A DNA stretch of 64,000 nt from Methylocystis sp. Lineage in GTDB: Bacteria; Pseudomonadota; Alphaproteobacteria; Rhizobiales; Beijerinckiaceae. Below the pieces are notes generated by a model that saw nothing but the letters and a program-made list of their open reading frames with translations, did not search any database and was not told the DNA's origin. Below are positions 34,953-43,495 of the stretch, in pieces (the first letter of the stretch is position 1; every line of letters starts with the position of its first letter). The stretch spans positions 34,442 through 98,441 of the forward strand of contig JALHNQ010000006.1 in assembly GCA_022843405.1 (NCBI GenBank), written 5' to 3'. The position numbers and the translations under genes were made by a program.

Positions 34953-36371
34953 ATGCGGCCCGCGCCTGGCGAACAGCCCTGGAGCGCGGGCTTCCGCAGC
35001 CTTCCCGACGAGCGCGACTACCGCATCGAGGACATCGACGGCAGCGTGCCGCCCAGCCTGCGCGGGACCCTGTTTCGCAACGGCTCCGGCCGTAACGACC
35101 TCGCCGGCCAGTGGTTTCCCCACTGGTTCGACGGCGATGGCATGATCTCGGCGATCCGCTTTGACGAGACCGGCGTCCGCTACCAAAACCGCTATGTCCG
35201 CACCAAAAATTATGTCGACGAAACGCGCGCGGAACGCATCCTTTATCGCGGCTTCGGCAAGATGCGGCCGGGCGGCGCCCTCGCCAATATTTTTCGTTGG
35301 CCTGGAAATGTCTCCAATACTTCCGTGACGTTGCTCGGCGAGCGGCTGCTGACGCTCTGGGAGGGCGGACCGCCTTTCGCGCTCGAACCGAAGACGCTGT
35401 CGACGTTGGGTTTGGAGGATTTCGGCGGTCAGGTTCGCGCCTTCTCCGCGCATCCGAAAGTCGACCCCGTTACTGGAGAATTGTTCAACTTCGGAATCGA
35501 CTTTGGACTCAAGACGACGCTCACGCCTTATCGCATCGATTCTCGCGGCTTGACGCGGTTGGCGCCCGTCGCGCTGCCTTATCCCCTGATGAACCATGAT
35601 TTCGCGCTGACCGAGCGTTTCCTCGTTTTCTGCCTCGGTCCGATTCTCATGAGCCCGTTGAAGTTCATGCTGGGCTTCTCAAGTTTCGATGGCGCGCTTT
35701 CATGGGACGGTGGGCGTCCGACCCTAATCCTGCTCGTTTCGCGCGACGGTTCGGGGCCGCCCCGTTTCATCGAGGCGGAGCCATTCTTCCAGTTTCACTT
35801 CGCCAATGGCTTCGAGGAGGAGGGCGCGGTCGTTCTCGACTTCGCGCGCTATCCGGACTACGGCGCGATCGGCGACGCCCTGCGAAACTACTGGCGGTCG
35901 GACTTCAACGCGGACGGCATGGCGGAGTTCATGCGCTTGCGCGTCGATCTTGCGACCGGCGCCGTCGAGAGGCGCGTCTTCGAGACGGGTCCAGCCGTTG
36001 AATTTCCCAGGGTCAATCCGCGCGTCGTCTCCAAGCCCTATCGTTACGCCTATGTCGCCGACAACCGGCCAGGCCAGACCCTCGGGCTGCAGCAGCGCAT
36101 CACCCGCGTCGACCTCGATAGCGGCGCGACCATCTCACATGATTTCGGCCCCGACGGCTATGTGGGAGAACCCGTCTTCGCTCCCACCAGAGCCGACAGC
36201 GAGGAGGATGACGGCGTCGTGCTGACTCTCGTCTATAACGCCGCTCAGCGGCGCACGGCGATCGTCGGCCTTGACGCACGCGACCTGTCGGATCGGCCTT
36301 TATTCGTCGCGCGACTCAAACATCACGTGCCCTTCGCGCTGCATGGTCAGTTCACGGACCGGCTTTTCTAG
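34953..36371 (+). CDS. carotenoid oxygenase (RPE65 family)
   Basis: 472 residues. The four iron-binding histidines of carotenoid cleavage dioxygenases are all visible: FSAHPKVD, PLMNHDFALTE, FQFHFANGFEE and PFALHGQF, with the N-terminal LRNGSGRNDLA..WFDGDGM of the family. The seven-bladed enzyme cleaves carotenoids or apocarotenoids with O2; some bacterial members attack stilbenes or lignin-derived double bonds, so substrate is open. The ATG at 34953 is preferred to the track's TTG 34947, which overlaps the DUF2141 stop. Soluble, no signal peptide. Confidence 0.92.
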   Translation: MRPAPGEQPWSAGFRSLPDERDYRIEDIDGSVPPSLRGTLFRNGSGRNDLAGQWFPHWFDGDGMISAIRFDETGVRYQNRYVRTKNYVDETRAERILYRGFGKMRPGGALANIFRWPGNVSNTSVTLLGERLLTLWEGGPPFALEPKTLSTLGLEDFGGQVRAFSAHPKVDPVTGELFNFGIDFGLKTTLTPYRIDSRGLTRLAPVALPYPLMNHDFALTERFLVFCLGPILMSPLKFMLGFSSFDGALSWDGGRPTLILLVSRDGSGPPRFIEAEPFFQFHFANGFEEEGAVVLDFARYPDYGAIGDALRNYWRSDFNADGMAEFMRLRVDLATGAVERRVFETGPAVEFPRVNPRVVSKPYRYAYVADNRPGQTLGLQQRITRVDLDSGATISHDFGPDGYVGEPVFAPTRADSEEDDGVVLTLVYNAAQRRTAIVGLDARDLSDRPLFVARLKHHVPFALHGQFTDRLF

Positions 36372-36481
36372 CTAAAAGCGGTTTTGAGGGGCGCCGCGCG
36401 CTTGCTCGGCAACGGCGGCTTTCCCGCTTTCGAATCTGCGTCCAATGGGAGAGATAGAGGTTCGTCAGACGCGACGCCGAC

Positions 36482-36557
36482 TGGTGGAGCTGGGGGGATT
36501 CGAACCCCCGACCTCTGCAGTGCGATTGCAGCGCTCTCCCATCTGAGCTACAGCCCC
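36482..36557 (-). tRNA. tRNA-Ala (anticodon CGC)
   Basis: Minus-strand cloverleaf: acceptor GGGGCTG.., D-arm GCTCAGATGGGAGAGC, anticodon loop ATCGCAC between CTGCA and TGCAG (CGC), T-loop GGTTCGAAT, and an encoded CCA. Its 3' end points toward the carotenoid oxygenase gene. Confidence 0.95.
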
Positions 36558-36909
36558 GCTCCGGCGCGTGGGGTACACGGGGGGCGAAATCCTGTCAATT
36601 GGATTTGGCCGCAACGCGTAGCCAAGGCGGAGACGCGCTTGTCTTTCTCAATTTATGGCACATAATGAATTGATTACTCGGGGTTGAGGGACCGGGGCCA
36701 CGCCGTCGCGCGCGTTTGCGCTTGAGGGCGCCCTGCAAGCCATCAGCGGGGTCAGACATAGCAAAGCATATTGGTTGAGCGCTTCTCTTCCGCGATTTTG
36801 CGAAGGCTTTAGAGGCAAAACGGACGTTTTTTCCGGCGCGCATTAGCGCGCGAACGATTCGATAAAATTTTGTGCCGCCGTGCGGCGAAGTATTTGCGGA
36901 GTAGGCGTT
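36558..36909. other. upstream region of the 1069-aa gene
   Basis: 350 bases without a credible gene. The sequence is more AT-rich after 36640 and contains the ribosome binding site (GGAG about 9 nt before ATG 36910). Nothing that looks like an operator, repeat or RNA gene beyond the tRNA was recognised. Confidence 0.5.
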
Positions 36910-39900
36910 ATGCTTGAGGACGGCAAGAAGAATTCGCCCGGAATCGGCGCCAATAGCGCCATCGTCGTCGCCTTGATCGCGACCGGGGCTTATTTTTACA
37001 CACAGCAGGCCCCGCTGACGGTGTTGCGTCCGCCGCCTTTGGAGTCGCGCATCGAGGAGAAATTCCGCACGCAGGACGTTGCGGCGCGGCAGTGGCAAGA
37101 CCCTTTCGACACGGTCGCTCGAGAAATCAAGAAGCGGGACAGCGACGCAGGTAAAAAGGAATGCGACGAGGGCGCTGCGCCTAGAAAGAAGAGCGCTTCG
37201 AAAACCCGACCTGCGCTCGCCCTCCATTGCCGTTCTCCCTTGTTTGAGGAAAGCGGAAAATTCAAGCCGGAGTCCGAGGATATTCGCGTGGTCGGCGTCA
37301 CCGCTCCTGGCGCGCCCTATTTCGAAGACGCTGAAACGCGTCGACGGTTGCGATATGCGATTCTCAGCGGGCTGCATCTGGAGGGCTATTTGCCCCAGAA
37401 CGAGCAGCAAATCGGCTATTTCCGCCCAAAGAGTCACGAAGAGAAAGGGTTGCCCGCGGCCATTCCCTTTGAATGGTTCGATCACGAGCCTGCGCAGCAC
37501 AAGATTGTGCTGCTGTGGATCGACGAGGACGTGCTGGGCGACACGCATCAGCCGCTTGAAAGACTGTCACGGCTGCAAAATGAATTGTGCGCGGAGAAAA
37601 AAAATTCAGGGCGTTGCCCGCCCTTGCAGATATTGGGGCCGTATTCGTCTGGCGTTCTTCGCGACCTGGTAAAAGAAATGAAAGATTCGAAATCTGCGGC
37701 TTCGCCCGAGAATATTCGTTTTTACTCATTCGCCGCGACGATCAGCGACAAGGACTTGGGAGCGGCGCCAACGCCCGAGCGCATATTTCGGATAAGTTCT
37801 GGAGACAATGTGCTGGCACAGGCGATCGGAGCGGAACTGTGCCTGAGAAGCAAAAGTTCCGTCGCTGCCGTAAGCCAGAATGGCGGCAAGGAAGGCGCCC
37901 CGGCCTGTTTAGGCAAGCAGCATGTCGCTCTGATTTCCGATCGAGATACGCTTTATGGACGCGCCATCGTCGATGCATTCATGCGCGACCTGCGTTGTCT
38001 GCATACGAAAAGCGACGATCAATACAATCAATGTGTTTCAATGTCGCCCAATGAGATGGCGCCGCCGGCGTGGATTCTCAAACGCACCTATCTGCGCGGG
38101 ATCGACGGGCTGCTGCCTCCCGCCAACCTCAATAAGTCTTCGAAGAAAGAGGGCGACGCTAAGGAATCGGGCGAAGGACCAAGGCCGCAGGACATTTCAA
38201 AATCATTTGAGCGCGCCTTCGGCCAGGACCAATTCGACTATCTACGAAGGCTTGCGGCGAGTCTGAAAGAGAAAGACGCCGATCTTAGGCGCAATGGCAA
38301 AGACGGCATAAAGGCGATCGGCGTTCTGGGCTTCGACGTTTTCGATAAGTTGCTCGTGCTGCGCGCGCTAAAGCCGTTGTTTCCCGAAGCGGTGTTTTTC
38401 ACCACCGACTATGACGCCGCCCTCGCCGGGCGCGACGAGATCGAATGGAGCCGCAATTTGATTGTCGCTTCGAGCTACGGGCCGACCTTAGCTGACGACA
38501 TTCAGGGCGAGGCCCCGCCATTCCGGTCAACCTACCAAAGCGCGGCCTTTTTGGCGGCGCGCATGGCGGCGCAGGAAAGGGAACCGAATGTTCGGAGCCC
38601 GCTGCGCAGCAGGATCAATAATAGCATTGGCGCGGCGCGGCTCTTTGAGATCGATCGCCATGGCGAATTTCTCGCTCTGCCGACGATGAGTGAGTCGCGA
38701 AAGAGCAACAAGCTGACAAGCGACAACAAAGACATTCCGACAATTCGAACGCAATACGCCGCGCTGGATGGGGCTGCAATATCGCCGCCGCCGGAAGAGA
38801 AGCCGGGTCAGATACGCGAGAATGGAGTCCATCCGCCCATTCCGCCGCTATACTCGGAATTGGCGCCTGGGAGCGTCAGGCACATTGCGATCGTCCTGGC
38901 GCTGATCGGCGTTATCGTGCCGTTTCTATTCTGGCGGCTCTTTCCGTTCCTCAAAGCCACATCGGCGTGCATGGCTCTAATTTTCCTGTCTGGAACGGCG
39001 CTCGTCCTTCGGTGGGATCAATTTGCCGAATATGCCACGGAGGGTGGGCTCGGCGAACCAATCGCCTGGACGCAAGGCGTCAGCATGTGGCCGTCGCTCG
39101 GCTTGAGAGTCATCGCAGCCCTTTTGGCTGTCTGTCTTATCCTCGACGCTTTGCGGGAACTCAGGGATAATCAGAAGAGAGTGGAGGAGCGGTTTTTTCT
39201 TCCAAAGGCTGGGTCATGGTCTGCCGAAGAACATGATAAGGGAGCGATTCGGAAGCTATGGTCGGCAGTCTGTCGCTATGTTAATATGCTTTGCTATAGT
39301 TTGCCACATGATAAAGATAGTGGCGCAAAGATTGATGTAGATCAGATATGGAAATACTATACGCTAAAAAGCAAATTTGTTCCGAGCTTCTTACGAATTA
39401 TTTTAATAACTGGAATAATGTTTCTTCTATATAAGCTTTTAATTGTCTTGTTTGGCGATCCTAACGTGCCTTGGCGCGGCGAGCTGCATAAAATATATAA
39501 AGATGTGACTTGGCCTCTTGTCCTGCTGTTGCTGTTCCTGACGTTCCTGGTGTTCGACGCGACATTGCTTTGTCTGCGGTTTGTCGACGTTCTTCGCAAG
39601 AATAGAACCATTTGGCCGCCGGATACACATAGAGGTTTTGGGGATATATTCAATTTCCAGGATCTCTTGCTTGACGAATGGATAGATCTCGATTTCCTGG
39701 CCGTGCGCACGCGCTGCATCAGTCGTCTTATCTATTTCCCCTTCGCGATTTTTGCGCTGATGATTGCTTCGCGCAGCACGGCATTTGCTGAATTCGCGCT
39801 TAGCTGGCCGATCATCATTACGCAAGTCGTCGGCTGCGTGATTATTTTCGGTTGCGCCATGCTCCTTTGCTTCAGCGCCGAAAAGGCCCGCGAGACGACG

Positions 39901-40119
39901 AAACATAAGCTGATGAAGGGGATGGTCGCCGCCAAAGCGGCCGACCCCTCCGGTCGGAAGGCCGCGCAGCTCGAAACGCTGCTCAAACTCGTCGATGAAC
40001 TGCGCGAAGGCTCCTTCGTGCCGCTTTCGCAACAGCCGCCTATTCGCGCATTGCTGCTGCCGCTTGGCGGCCTCGGCTGGACGGCGCTGCTCGATTCCCG
40101 GATTTTTCCCGGCCTCTAG
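36910..40119 (+). CDS. large multi-pass protein with periplasmic-binding-like domain
   Basis: 1069 residues from ATG 36910. One N-terminal TM segment (about 12-30) is followed by some 620 residues outside the membrane, then seven hydrophobic segments (about 657-675, 683-700, 731-748, 826-848, 867-890, 939-955, 967-987). The extracytoplasmic part has two-lobe ligand-binding features: HVALISDRDTLYGRAIVDAFM, GIKAIGVLGFDVFDKLLVLRAL, AVFFTTDYDAAL and PPFRSTYQSAAFLAARMA, like type 1 periplasmic-binding receptors. The C-terminal end (990-1069) is cytoplasmic with a possible coiled coil (AAQLETLLKLVDELREG). No catalytic motif known to me. It looks like a ligand sensor or transport protein; function unknown. 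Alone, with no obvious operon partner. An AT-rich, codon-atypical block covers 39270-39700. Confidence 0.8.
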   Translation: MLEDGKKNSPGIGANSAIVVALIATGAYFYTQQAPLTVLRPPPLESRIEEKFRTQDVAARQWQDPFDTVAREIKKRDSDAGKKECDEGAAPRKKSASKTRPALALHCRSPLFEESGKFKPESEDIRVVGVTAPGAPYFEDAETRRRLRYAILSGLHLEGYLPQNEQQIGYFRPKSHEEKGLPAAIPFEWFDHEPAQHKIVLLWIDEDVLGDTHQPLERLSRLQNELCAEKKNSGRCPPLQILGPYSSGVLRDLVKEMKDSKSAASPENIRFYSFAATISDKDLGAAPTPERIFRISSGDNVLAQAIGAELCLRSKSSVAAVSQNGGKEGAPACLGKQHVALISDRDTLYGRAIVDAFMRDLRCLHTKSDDQYNQCVSMSPNEMAPPAWILKRTYLRGIDGLLPPANLNKSSKKEGDAKESGEGPRPQDISKSFERAFGQDQFDYLRRLAASLKEKDADLRRNGKDGIKAIGVLGFDVFDKLLVLRALKPLFPEAVFFTTDYDAALAGRDEIEWSRNLIVASSYGPTLADDIQGEAPPFRSTYQSAAFLAARMAAQEREPNVRSPLRSRINNSIGAARLFEIDRHGEFLALPTMSESRKSNKLTSDNKDIPTIRTQYAALDGAAISPPPEEKPGQIRENGVHPPIPPLYSELAPGSVRHIAIVLALIGVIVPFLFWRLFPFLKATSACMALIFLSGTALVLRWDQFAEYATEGGLGEPIAWTQGVSMWPSLGLRVIAALLAVCLILDALRELRDNQKRVEERFFLPKAGSWSAEEHDKGAIRKLWSAVCRYVNMLCYSLPHDKDSGAKIDVDQIWKYYTLKSKFVPSFLRIILITGIMFLLYKLLIVLFGDPNVPWRGELHKIYKDVTWPLVLLLLFLTFLVFDATLLCLRFVDVLRKNRTIWPPDTHRGFGDIFNFQDLLLDEWIDLDFLAVRTRCISRLIYFPFAIFALMIASRSTAFAEFALSWPIIITQVVGCVIIFGCAMLLCFSAEKARETTKHKLMKGMVAAKAADPSGRKAAQLETLLKLVDELREGSFVPLSQQPPIRALLLPLGGLGWTALLDSRIFPGL

Positions 40120-40206
40120 TCGCCGCGGGCGTGGCTGTGAGGAGGATTGCCGCAGGCGGGCGGGGAGGCTAGACAGTCGGCAGCCTCATCCGTTGGAAAT
40201 CGCCTC

Positions 40207-40500
40207 ATGTCCTACGCCATGGTCAAACTGCTTCTCACGGTCATCGACATTTACTGGTGGATCCTGCTCGCCACGGTGGTCGTGTCCTGGCTCATCGCCT
40301 TCGATGTCATCAACATGCGCTCGAACGCCGCCTATTCGATCTGGAAATGGCTGAACGCCGTCACCGAGCCAGTGCTCGGGCCAATCCGCTCGGTGCTGCC
40401 GAGCGTCGGCGGGCTGGACATTTCGCCGCTCATTTTGCTGCTGCTCATGCAATTCCTGCGCGATCTCATCGCCACCAGCGCCGGCGCCGCATTTGGGTGA
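40207..40500 (+). CDS. YggT-family membrane protein
   Basis: 97 residues with two hydrophobic parts (LLLTVIDIYWWILLATVVVSWLIA and PLILLLLMQFLRDLIA) around the conserved YggT segment (WKWLNAVTEPVLGPIRSVLPSVGGLDISPL). YggT proteins are small inner-membrane proteins linked to division and osmotic stress in some species; exact role unsettled. ATG 40207. The stop overlaps the GTG start of the DUF167 gene (GTGA). Confidence 0.85.
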   Translation: MSYAMVKLLLTVIDIYWWILLATVVVSWLIAFDVINMRSNAAYSIWKWLNAVTEPVLGPIRSVLPSVGGLDISPLILLLLMQFLRDLIATSAGAAFG

Positions 40501-40835
40501 GGGAGGCGCGGCAGGCCTCTTCCCCTTGGGCGGCGGAGTCTGGAGGCGTCGCGCTCTACGTGCGGCTGACGCCAAAGGGCGGACGTGACGCGCTCGACGG
40601 CGTGGAGACTCTCGCCGACGGCCGCAGCGTGCTGAAGGCGCGTGTGCGCGCCGCGCCGGAAAACGGCCGGGCGAATGAGGCGCTGATTGCGCTGATCGCC
40701 TCTGCGTTACGCGTCCCCAAGAGCGCGGTAGCGATCCGCGCCGGCGCGACAAGCCGGGTCAAGACAGTTTTCGTTGCGGGCGCGCCCGCGCTTTTTCTCG
40801 ACGCGCTGGCGAAGCTGGCGCCAACACATGGTTAG
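40497..40835 (+). CDS. DUF167 (YggU-family) protein
   Basis: 112 residues starting at a GTG inside the YggT stop (GTGA, 4-base overlap), the usual YggT-YggU pairing. The family core is LYVRLTPKGGRDALDGVE, LKARVRAAPENGRANEALIALIASALRVPKSAVAIRAGATSRVKTVFV. Small alpha/beta protein of unknown function. The longer track ORF starts inside yggT and is not supported. Confidence 0.88.
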   Translation: MREARQASSPWAAESGGVALYVRLTPKGGRDALDGVETLADGRSVLKARVRAAPENGRANEALIALIASALRVPKSAVAIRAGATSRVKTVFVAGAPALFLDALAKLAPTHG

Positions 40836-40838
40836 GAC

Positions 40839-41897
40839 ATGAGCAAGTCGAAGATCAACGTCGGCAATTTCTTCGAGGACTTCAAAATCGGCCAGATCAT
40901 TCGCCACGCCGCGCCGCGCACGGTGACGGTCGGCGAGGTTGCGCTCTATACGGCGCTTTATCTGCCGCGCTTCGCTGTTCAGTCGTCGACGGCCTTTGCG
41001 CAGGCGATCGGCTATGAGCACGCGCCGATCGACGACCTGCTCGTCTTTCATCTCGTGCTCGGCAAGACGGTGCCGGACGTATCTCTCAACGCCATCGCCA
41101 ATCTCGGCTATGCCGATTTCAAGTTTCTTCTGCCCGTCTATCCTGGCGACACGCTGTCGGCGACGTCCGAGGTCATCGGCCTAAAGGAAAATTCCAACAA
41201 GGAAACCGGCGTTGTCTATGTGCGCACCACGGGCGCCAATCAGCGCGGCGAGACCGTGCTGAGCTATGCGCGATGGGTCATGGTTAAGAAGCGCGACAGG
41301 GACGCCCCCGTTGGGCCGGATGTCGTTCCCGATCTGCCGAAGTCCGTCGATCCGTCAGAGCTCGGCCGGGCGGCGCCGCCGATCAATGTCGCCGCTTACG
41401 ACAAAGCGCTTGCCGGTTCGCCCTATGTCTGGGGTGATTACGACAAGGGCGAGAAGATCGACCATATTGACGGCATGACGGTCGAGGAGGCGGAGCACCA
41501 ACTCGCCACCCGGCTCTATCAGAACAACTCGAAAGTCCATTTCAATCAGTATTATGAAGCGCAAGGCCGGTTCGGCAAACGCATCATCTACGGCGGCCAT
41601 GTCATCTCGCTCGCCCGGGCTCTGTCCTTCAACGGCCTGGAGAATGTCTTCCATATCTCGGCCGTGAACGGCGGGCGCCATGTCAATCCGCTGTTCGCCG
41701 GCGGGACTGTCTTCGCCTGGTCGGAAGTGCTGGATAAGGCGGAGATTCCCGGGCGCAAGGATATTGGCGCGCTGCGCCTGCGACTCGTCGCGACGAAGGA
41801 CAAGCCCTGCGCCGACTTTCCGCTCCAGGGCGCCGACGGCAAGCCCGACCCGGTGGTATTGCTTGATCTTGATTATTGGGGCGTGCTGCCGCGGTGA
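40839..41897 (+). CDS. meaC: MaoC-family dehydratase, probable mesaconyl-CoA hydratase
   Basis: 352 residues with two hot-dog halves. The first contains FFEDFKIGQIIRHAAPRTVTVGEV, ALYTALYLPRFAVQSSTAFAQAIGY; the second has the active-site region HFNQYYEAQGRFGKRIIYGGHVISLARAL. Size and both halves agree with mesaconyl-CoA hydratase (MeaC/Mch), which hydrates mesaconyl-CoA to beta-methylmalyl-CoA in the ethylmalonyl-CoA pathway; the specific assignment is by recall. If right, it links the organism to serine-cycle type C1 assimilation. Starts 3 bp after the DUF167 gene. ATG, no signal. Confidence 0.85.
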   Translation: MSKSKINVGNFFEDFKIGQIIRHAAPRTVTVGEVALYTALYLPRFAVQSSTAFAQAIGYEHAPIDDLLVFHLVLGKTVPDVSLNAIANLGYADFKFLLPVYPGDTLSATSEVIGLKENSNKETGVVYVRTTGANQRGETVLSYARWVMVKKRDRDAPVGPDVVPDLPKSVDPSELGRAAPPINVAAYDKALAGSPYVWGDYDKGEKIDHIDGMTVEEAEHQLATRLYQNNSKVHFNQYYEAQGRFGKRIIYGGHVISLARALSFNGLENVFHISAVNGGRHVNPLFAGGTVFAWSEVLDKAEIPGRKDIGALRLRLVATKDKPCADFPLQGADGKPDPVVLLDLDYWGVLPR

Positions 41898-41945
41898 ATC
41901 AGCTATGATGCGCGGTCCTAACAGCAATCTGGGGGGATTGGTCGA

Positions 41946-42362
41946 ATGAACAAAACTTTGCTCGTTGCGCTTTCCTTGGGCGTGGCCATGGCGGTCGCGC
42001 AGCCTGTCTTCGCCGAGCCGGCTGCGCCGGACAGCAAGATCGTCGTGCCGATGGAAGCGTTGCCGCGCTATGGCTCGCTCGTTTCCGCTTGGTACAAGAA
42101 GCCTGTCTACGACACCAATGAGAAGAAAGTCGGCGTGATTACCGACATGCTGTTTTCCGGCGGCGAGATCAACGCTGTCATGCTCGATGTTGGCGGTTTT
42201 CTTGGCATCGGCGCCAAGCATGTCGCCATTCCTGCGGAAGCCATCACCGTCACCGAGAAGAACAACAAGAGCTGGTTGACCATCAATACGACGAAGGACG
42301 TCGTGAAGAAGGCGACCGGCTATAAATATGACGCGAAGGAACACGCCTGGAAGAAGATGTAG
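41946..42362 (+). CDS. exported PRC-barrel domain protein, copy 1
   Basis: 138 residues: signal peptide (LLVALSLGVAMAVAQPVFAEP), then the PRC-barrel with VSAWYKKPVYDTNEKKVGVITDMLFS, INAVMLDVGGFLGIGAKHVAIPAEAITV and a C-terminal strand pair (KSWLTINTTKDVVKKATGYKY). PRC barrels mediate protein contacts and adaptor roles. GGGGGGA before the ATG. First of three tandem paralogues (gaps of 71 and 146 bp). Confidence 0.85.
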   Translation: MNKTLLVALSLGVAMAVAQPVFAEPAAPDSKIVVPMEALPRYGSLVSAWYKKPVYDTNEKKVGVITDMLFSGGEINAVMLDVGGFLGIGAKHVAIPAEAITVTEKNNKSWLTINTTKDVVKKATGYKYDAKEHAWKKM

Positions 42363-42433
42363 CAAACGCCGGAGCGACGGCGTCGCTCCGCCCGCGCCGC
42401 GCCGCGTCATACTTTTTCCCTAGGGAGTTTTTC

Positions 42434-42853
42434 ATGCTGAAACAAGTCGTCTTCGCAGCCTCGCTCGCCCTTGTCGCCTTCGCGCCATTGCCGGTCGGCG
42501 CGCAACAGGCCCAAACCGAAACCATGGTCATTGTGCCGCTCGAACGGTTGCCGGTCTATGGTTCGGTGGTTTCCGCGTGGTACAAACAGCCGGTCTATGA
42601 CCCCAATGAAAAGAAGCTCGGCACGATCGCCGACATGCTGTTTTCCGCCGACGGCTCGATAAATGCGGTGATGCTGAACGTCGGCGGTTTTCTGGGCATC
42701 GGCGTGAAGCACATTGCCATTCCGGTTTCCGCGATCACCATCATACAGAAGAACAGCAAGACTTGGCTGACGATGAACACGACTAAAGAACTGCTCAAGA
42801 AGGCCGTCGCATATAAGTTCGACAAGGCCACCGGCCTTTGGGATCCGATCTGA
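42434..42853 (+). CDS. exported PRC-barrel domain protein, copy 2
   Basis: 139 residues, signal peptide (QVVFAASLALVAFAPLPVGAQ). The closest sister of copy 1: VVSAWYKQPVYDPNEKKLGTIADMLFSADGSINAVMLNVGGFLGIGVKHIAIPVSAITI parallels it with scattered changes, and the tail KTWLTMNTTKELLKKAVAYKF likewise. GGGAG lies before ATG 42434. Recent tandem duplication is the simplest reading. Confidence 0.85.
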   Translation: MLKQVVFAASLALVAFAPLPVGAQQAQTETMVIVPLERLPVYGSVVSAWYKQPVYDPNEKKLGTIADMLFSADGSINAVMLNVGGFLGIGVKHIAIPVSAITIIQKNSKTWLTMNTTKELLKKAVAYKFDKATGLWDPI

Positions 42854-42999
42854 ACGGCGAAGCTTTTTTCAACGCGCGGCAGACTTCAACCAAATCGGAT
42901 ATCTGCCGCGAAGCTTGGAACATCGGTCTCCGATGCTTGTTCTAGGCTCATGCGAACAGTCGTTCGTTGTGACGCCAACAAACATGCACGGAGTTAGCC

Positions 43000-43434
43000 A
43001 TGCTCAAGTCCTATGCCCTCGCCGGCGCGCTCGTCGCGACGCTGTCAGCCGCGGCTTTGGCCGAACAGACGATGAATCGCACGACAGGCGCGACGACTGG
43101 CGGGCCGGAATTCCTGACGACGCTTCCGCAAAACGCCTTGCTGGTCTCGAACATTCACGAGCAGAATGTTTACGATCCGCGCGAGAGCAAGATCGGCGAA
43201 GTCAAGGATCTGGTGCTGGATCGCAGCGGCAAGATCACCGTCGCGATCATTTCGGTCGGCGGATTTCTCGGCATCGGCGAAAAAGACGTCGCGGTCGCCT
43301 TCAGCGACATCATGGCGACCGAGCGCGACAGCAAATGGTGGCTCACCGTGAACGCCACCAAGGATGAGCTAAAGAAGGCCACGGGCTTCCGCTTCGACAA
43401 GAACAAGGGATCGTGGACGCTCGGCGCCAAGTAA
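43000..43434 (+). CDS. exported PRC-barrel domain protein, copy 3
   Basis: 144 residues, signal peptide (LKSYALAGALVATLSAAALA). Same fold as copies 1 and 2 but more diverged: LLVSNIHEQNVYDPRESKIGEVKDLVLDRSGKITVAIISVGGFLGIGEKDVAVAFSDI, ending TKDELKKATGFRFDKNKGSW. The GGFLGIG turn and TKDELKKATGF-type helix are shared by all three. Followed by a terminator, so the array ends here. Confidence 0.85.
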   Translation: MLKSYALAGALVATLSAAALAEQTMNRTTGATTGGPEFLTTLPQNALLVSNIHEQNVYDPRESKIGEVKDLVLDRSGKITVAIISVGGFLGIGEKDVAVAFSDIMATERDSKWWLTVNATKDELKKATGFRFDKNKGSWTLGAK

Positions 43435-43466
43435 TCCCACGCCTTCAATATTGCGTTCAACGCCAA

Positions 43467-43494
43467 GCCTCGCCGCATGTCGGCGAGGCGTTTC
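43467..43494 (+). terminator. terminator of the PRC-barrel array
   Basis: GCCTCGCCG pairs exactly with CGGCGAGGC around a 5-nt loop, followed by GTTTCC. It lies between the third PRC gene and the convergent dnaB gene. Confidence 0.6.
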
Positions 43495-43495
43495 C

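Noticed and set aside
36482-36557. tRNA-Ala as an integration site for the 1069-aa gene
   Set aside because: The large gene lies on the 5' side of the tRNA, not the 3' side used by integrases, and no integrase or repeat is present.
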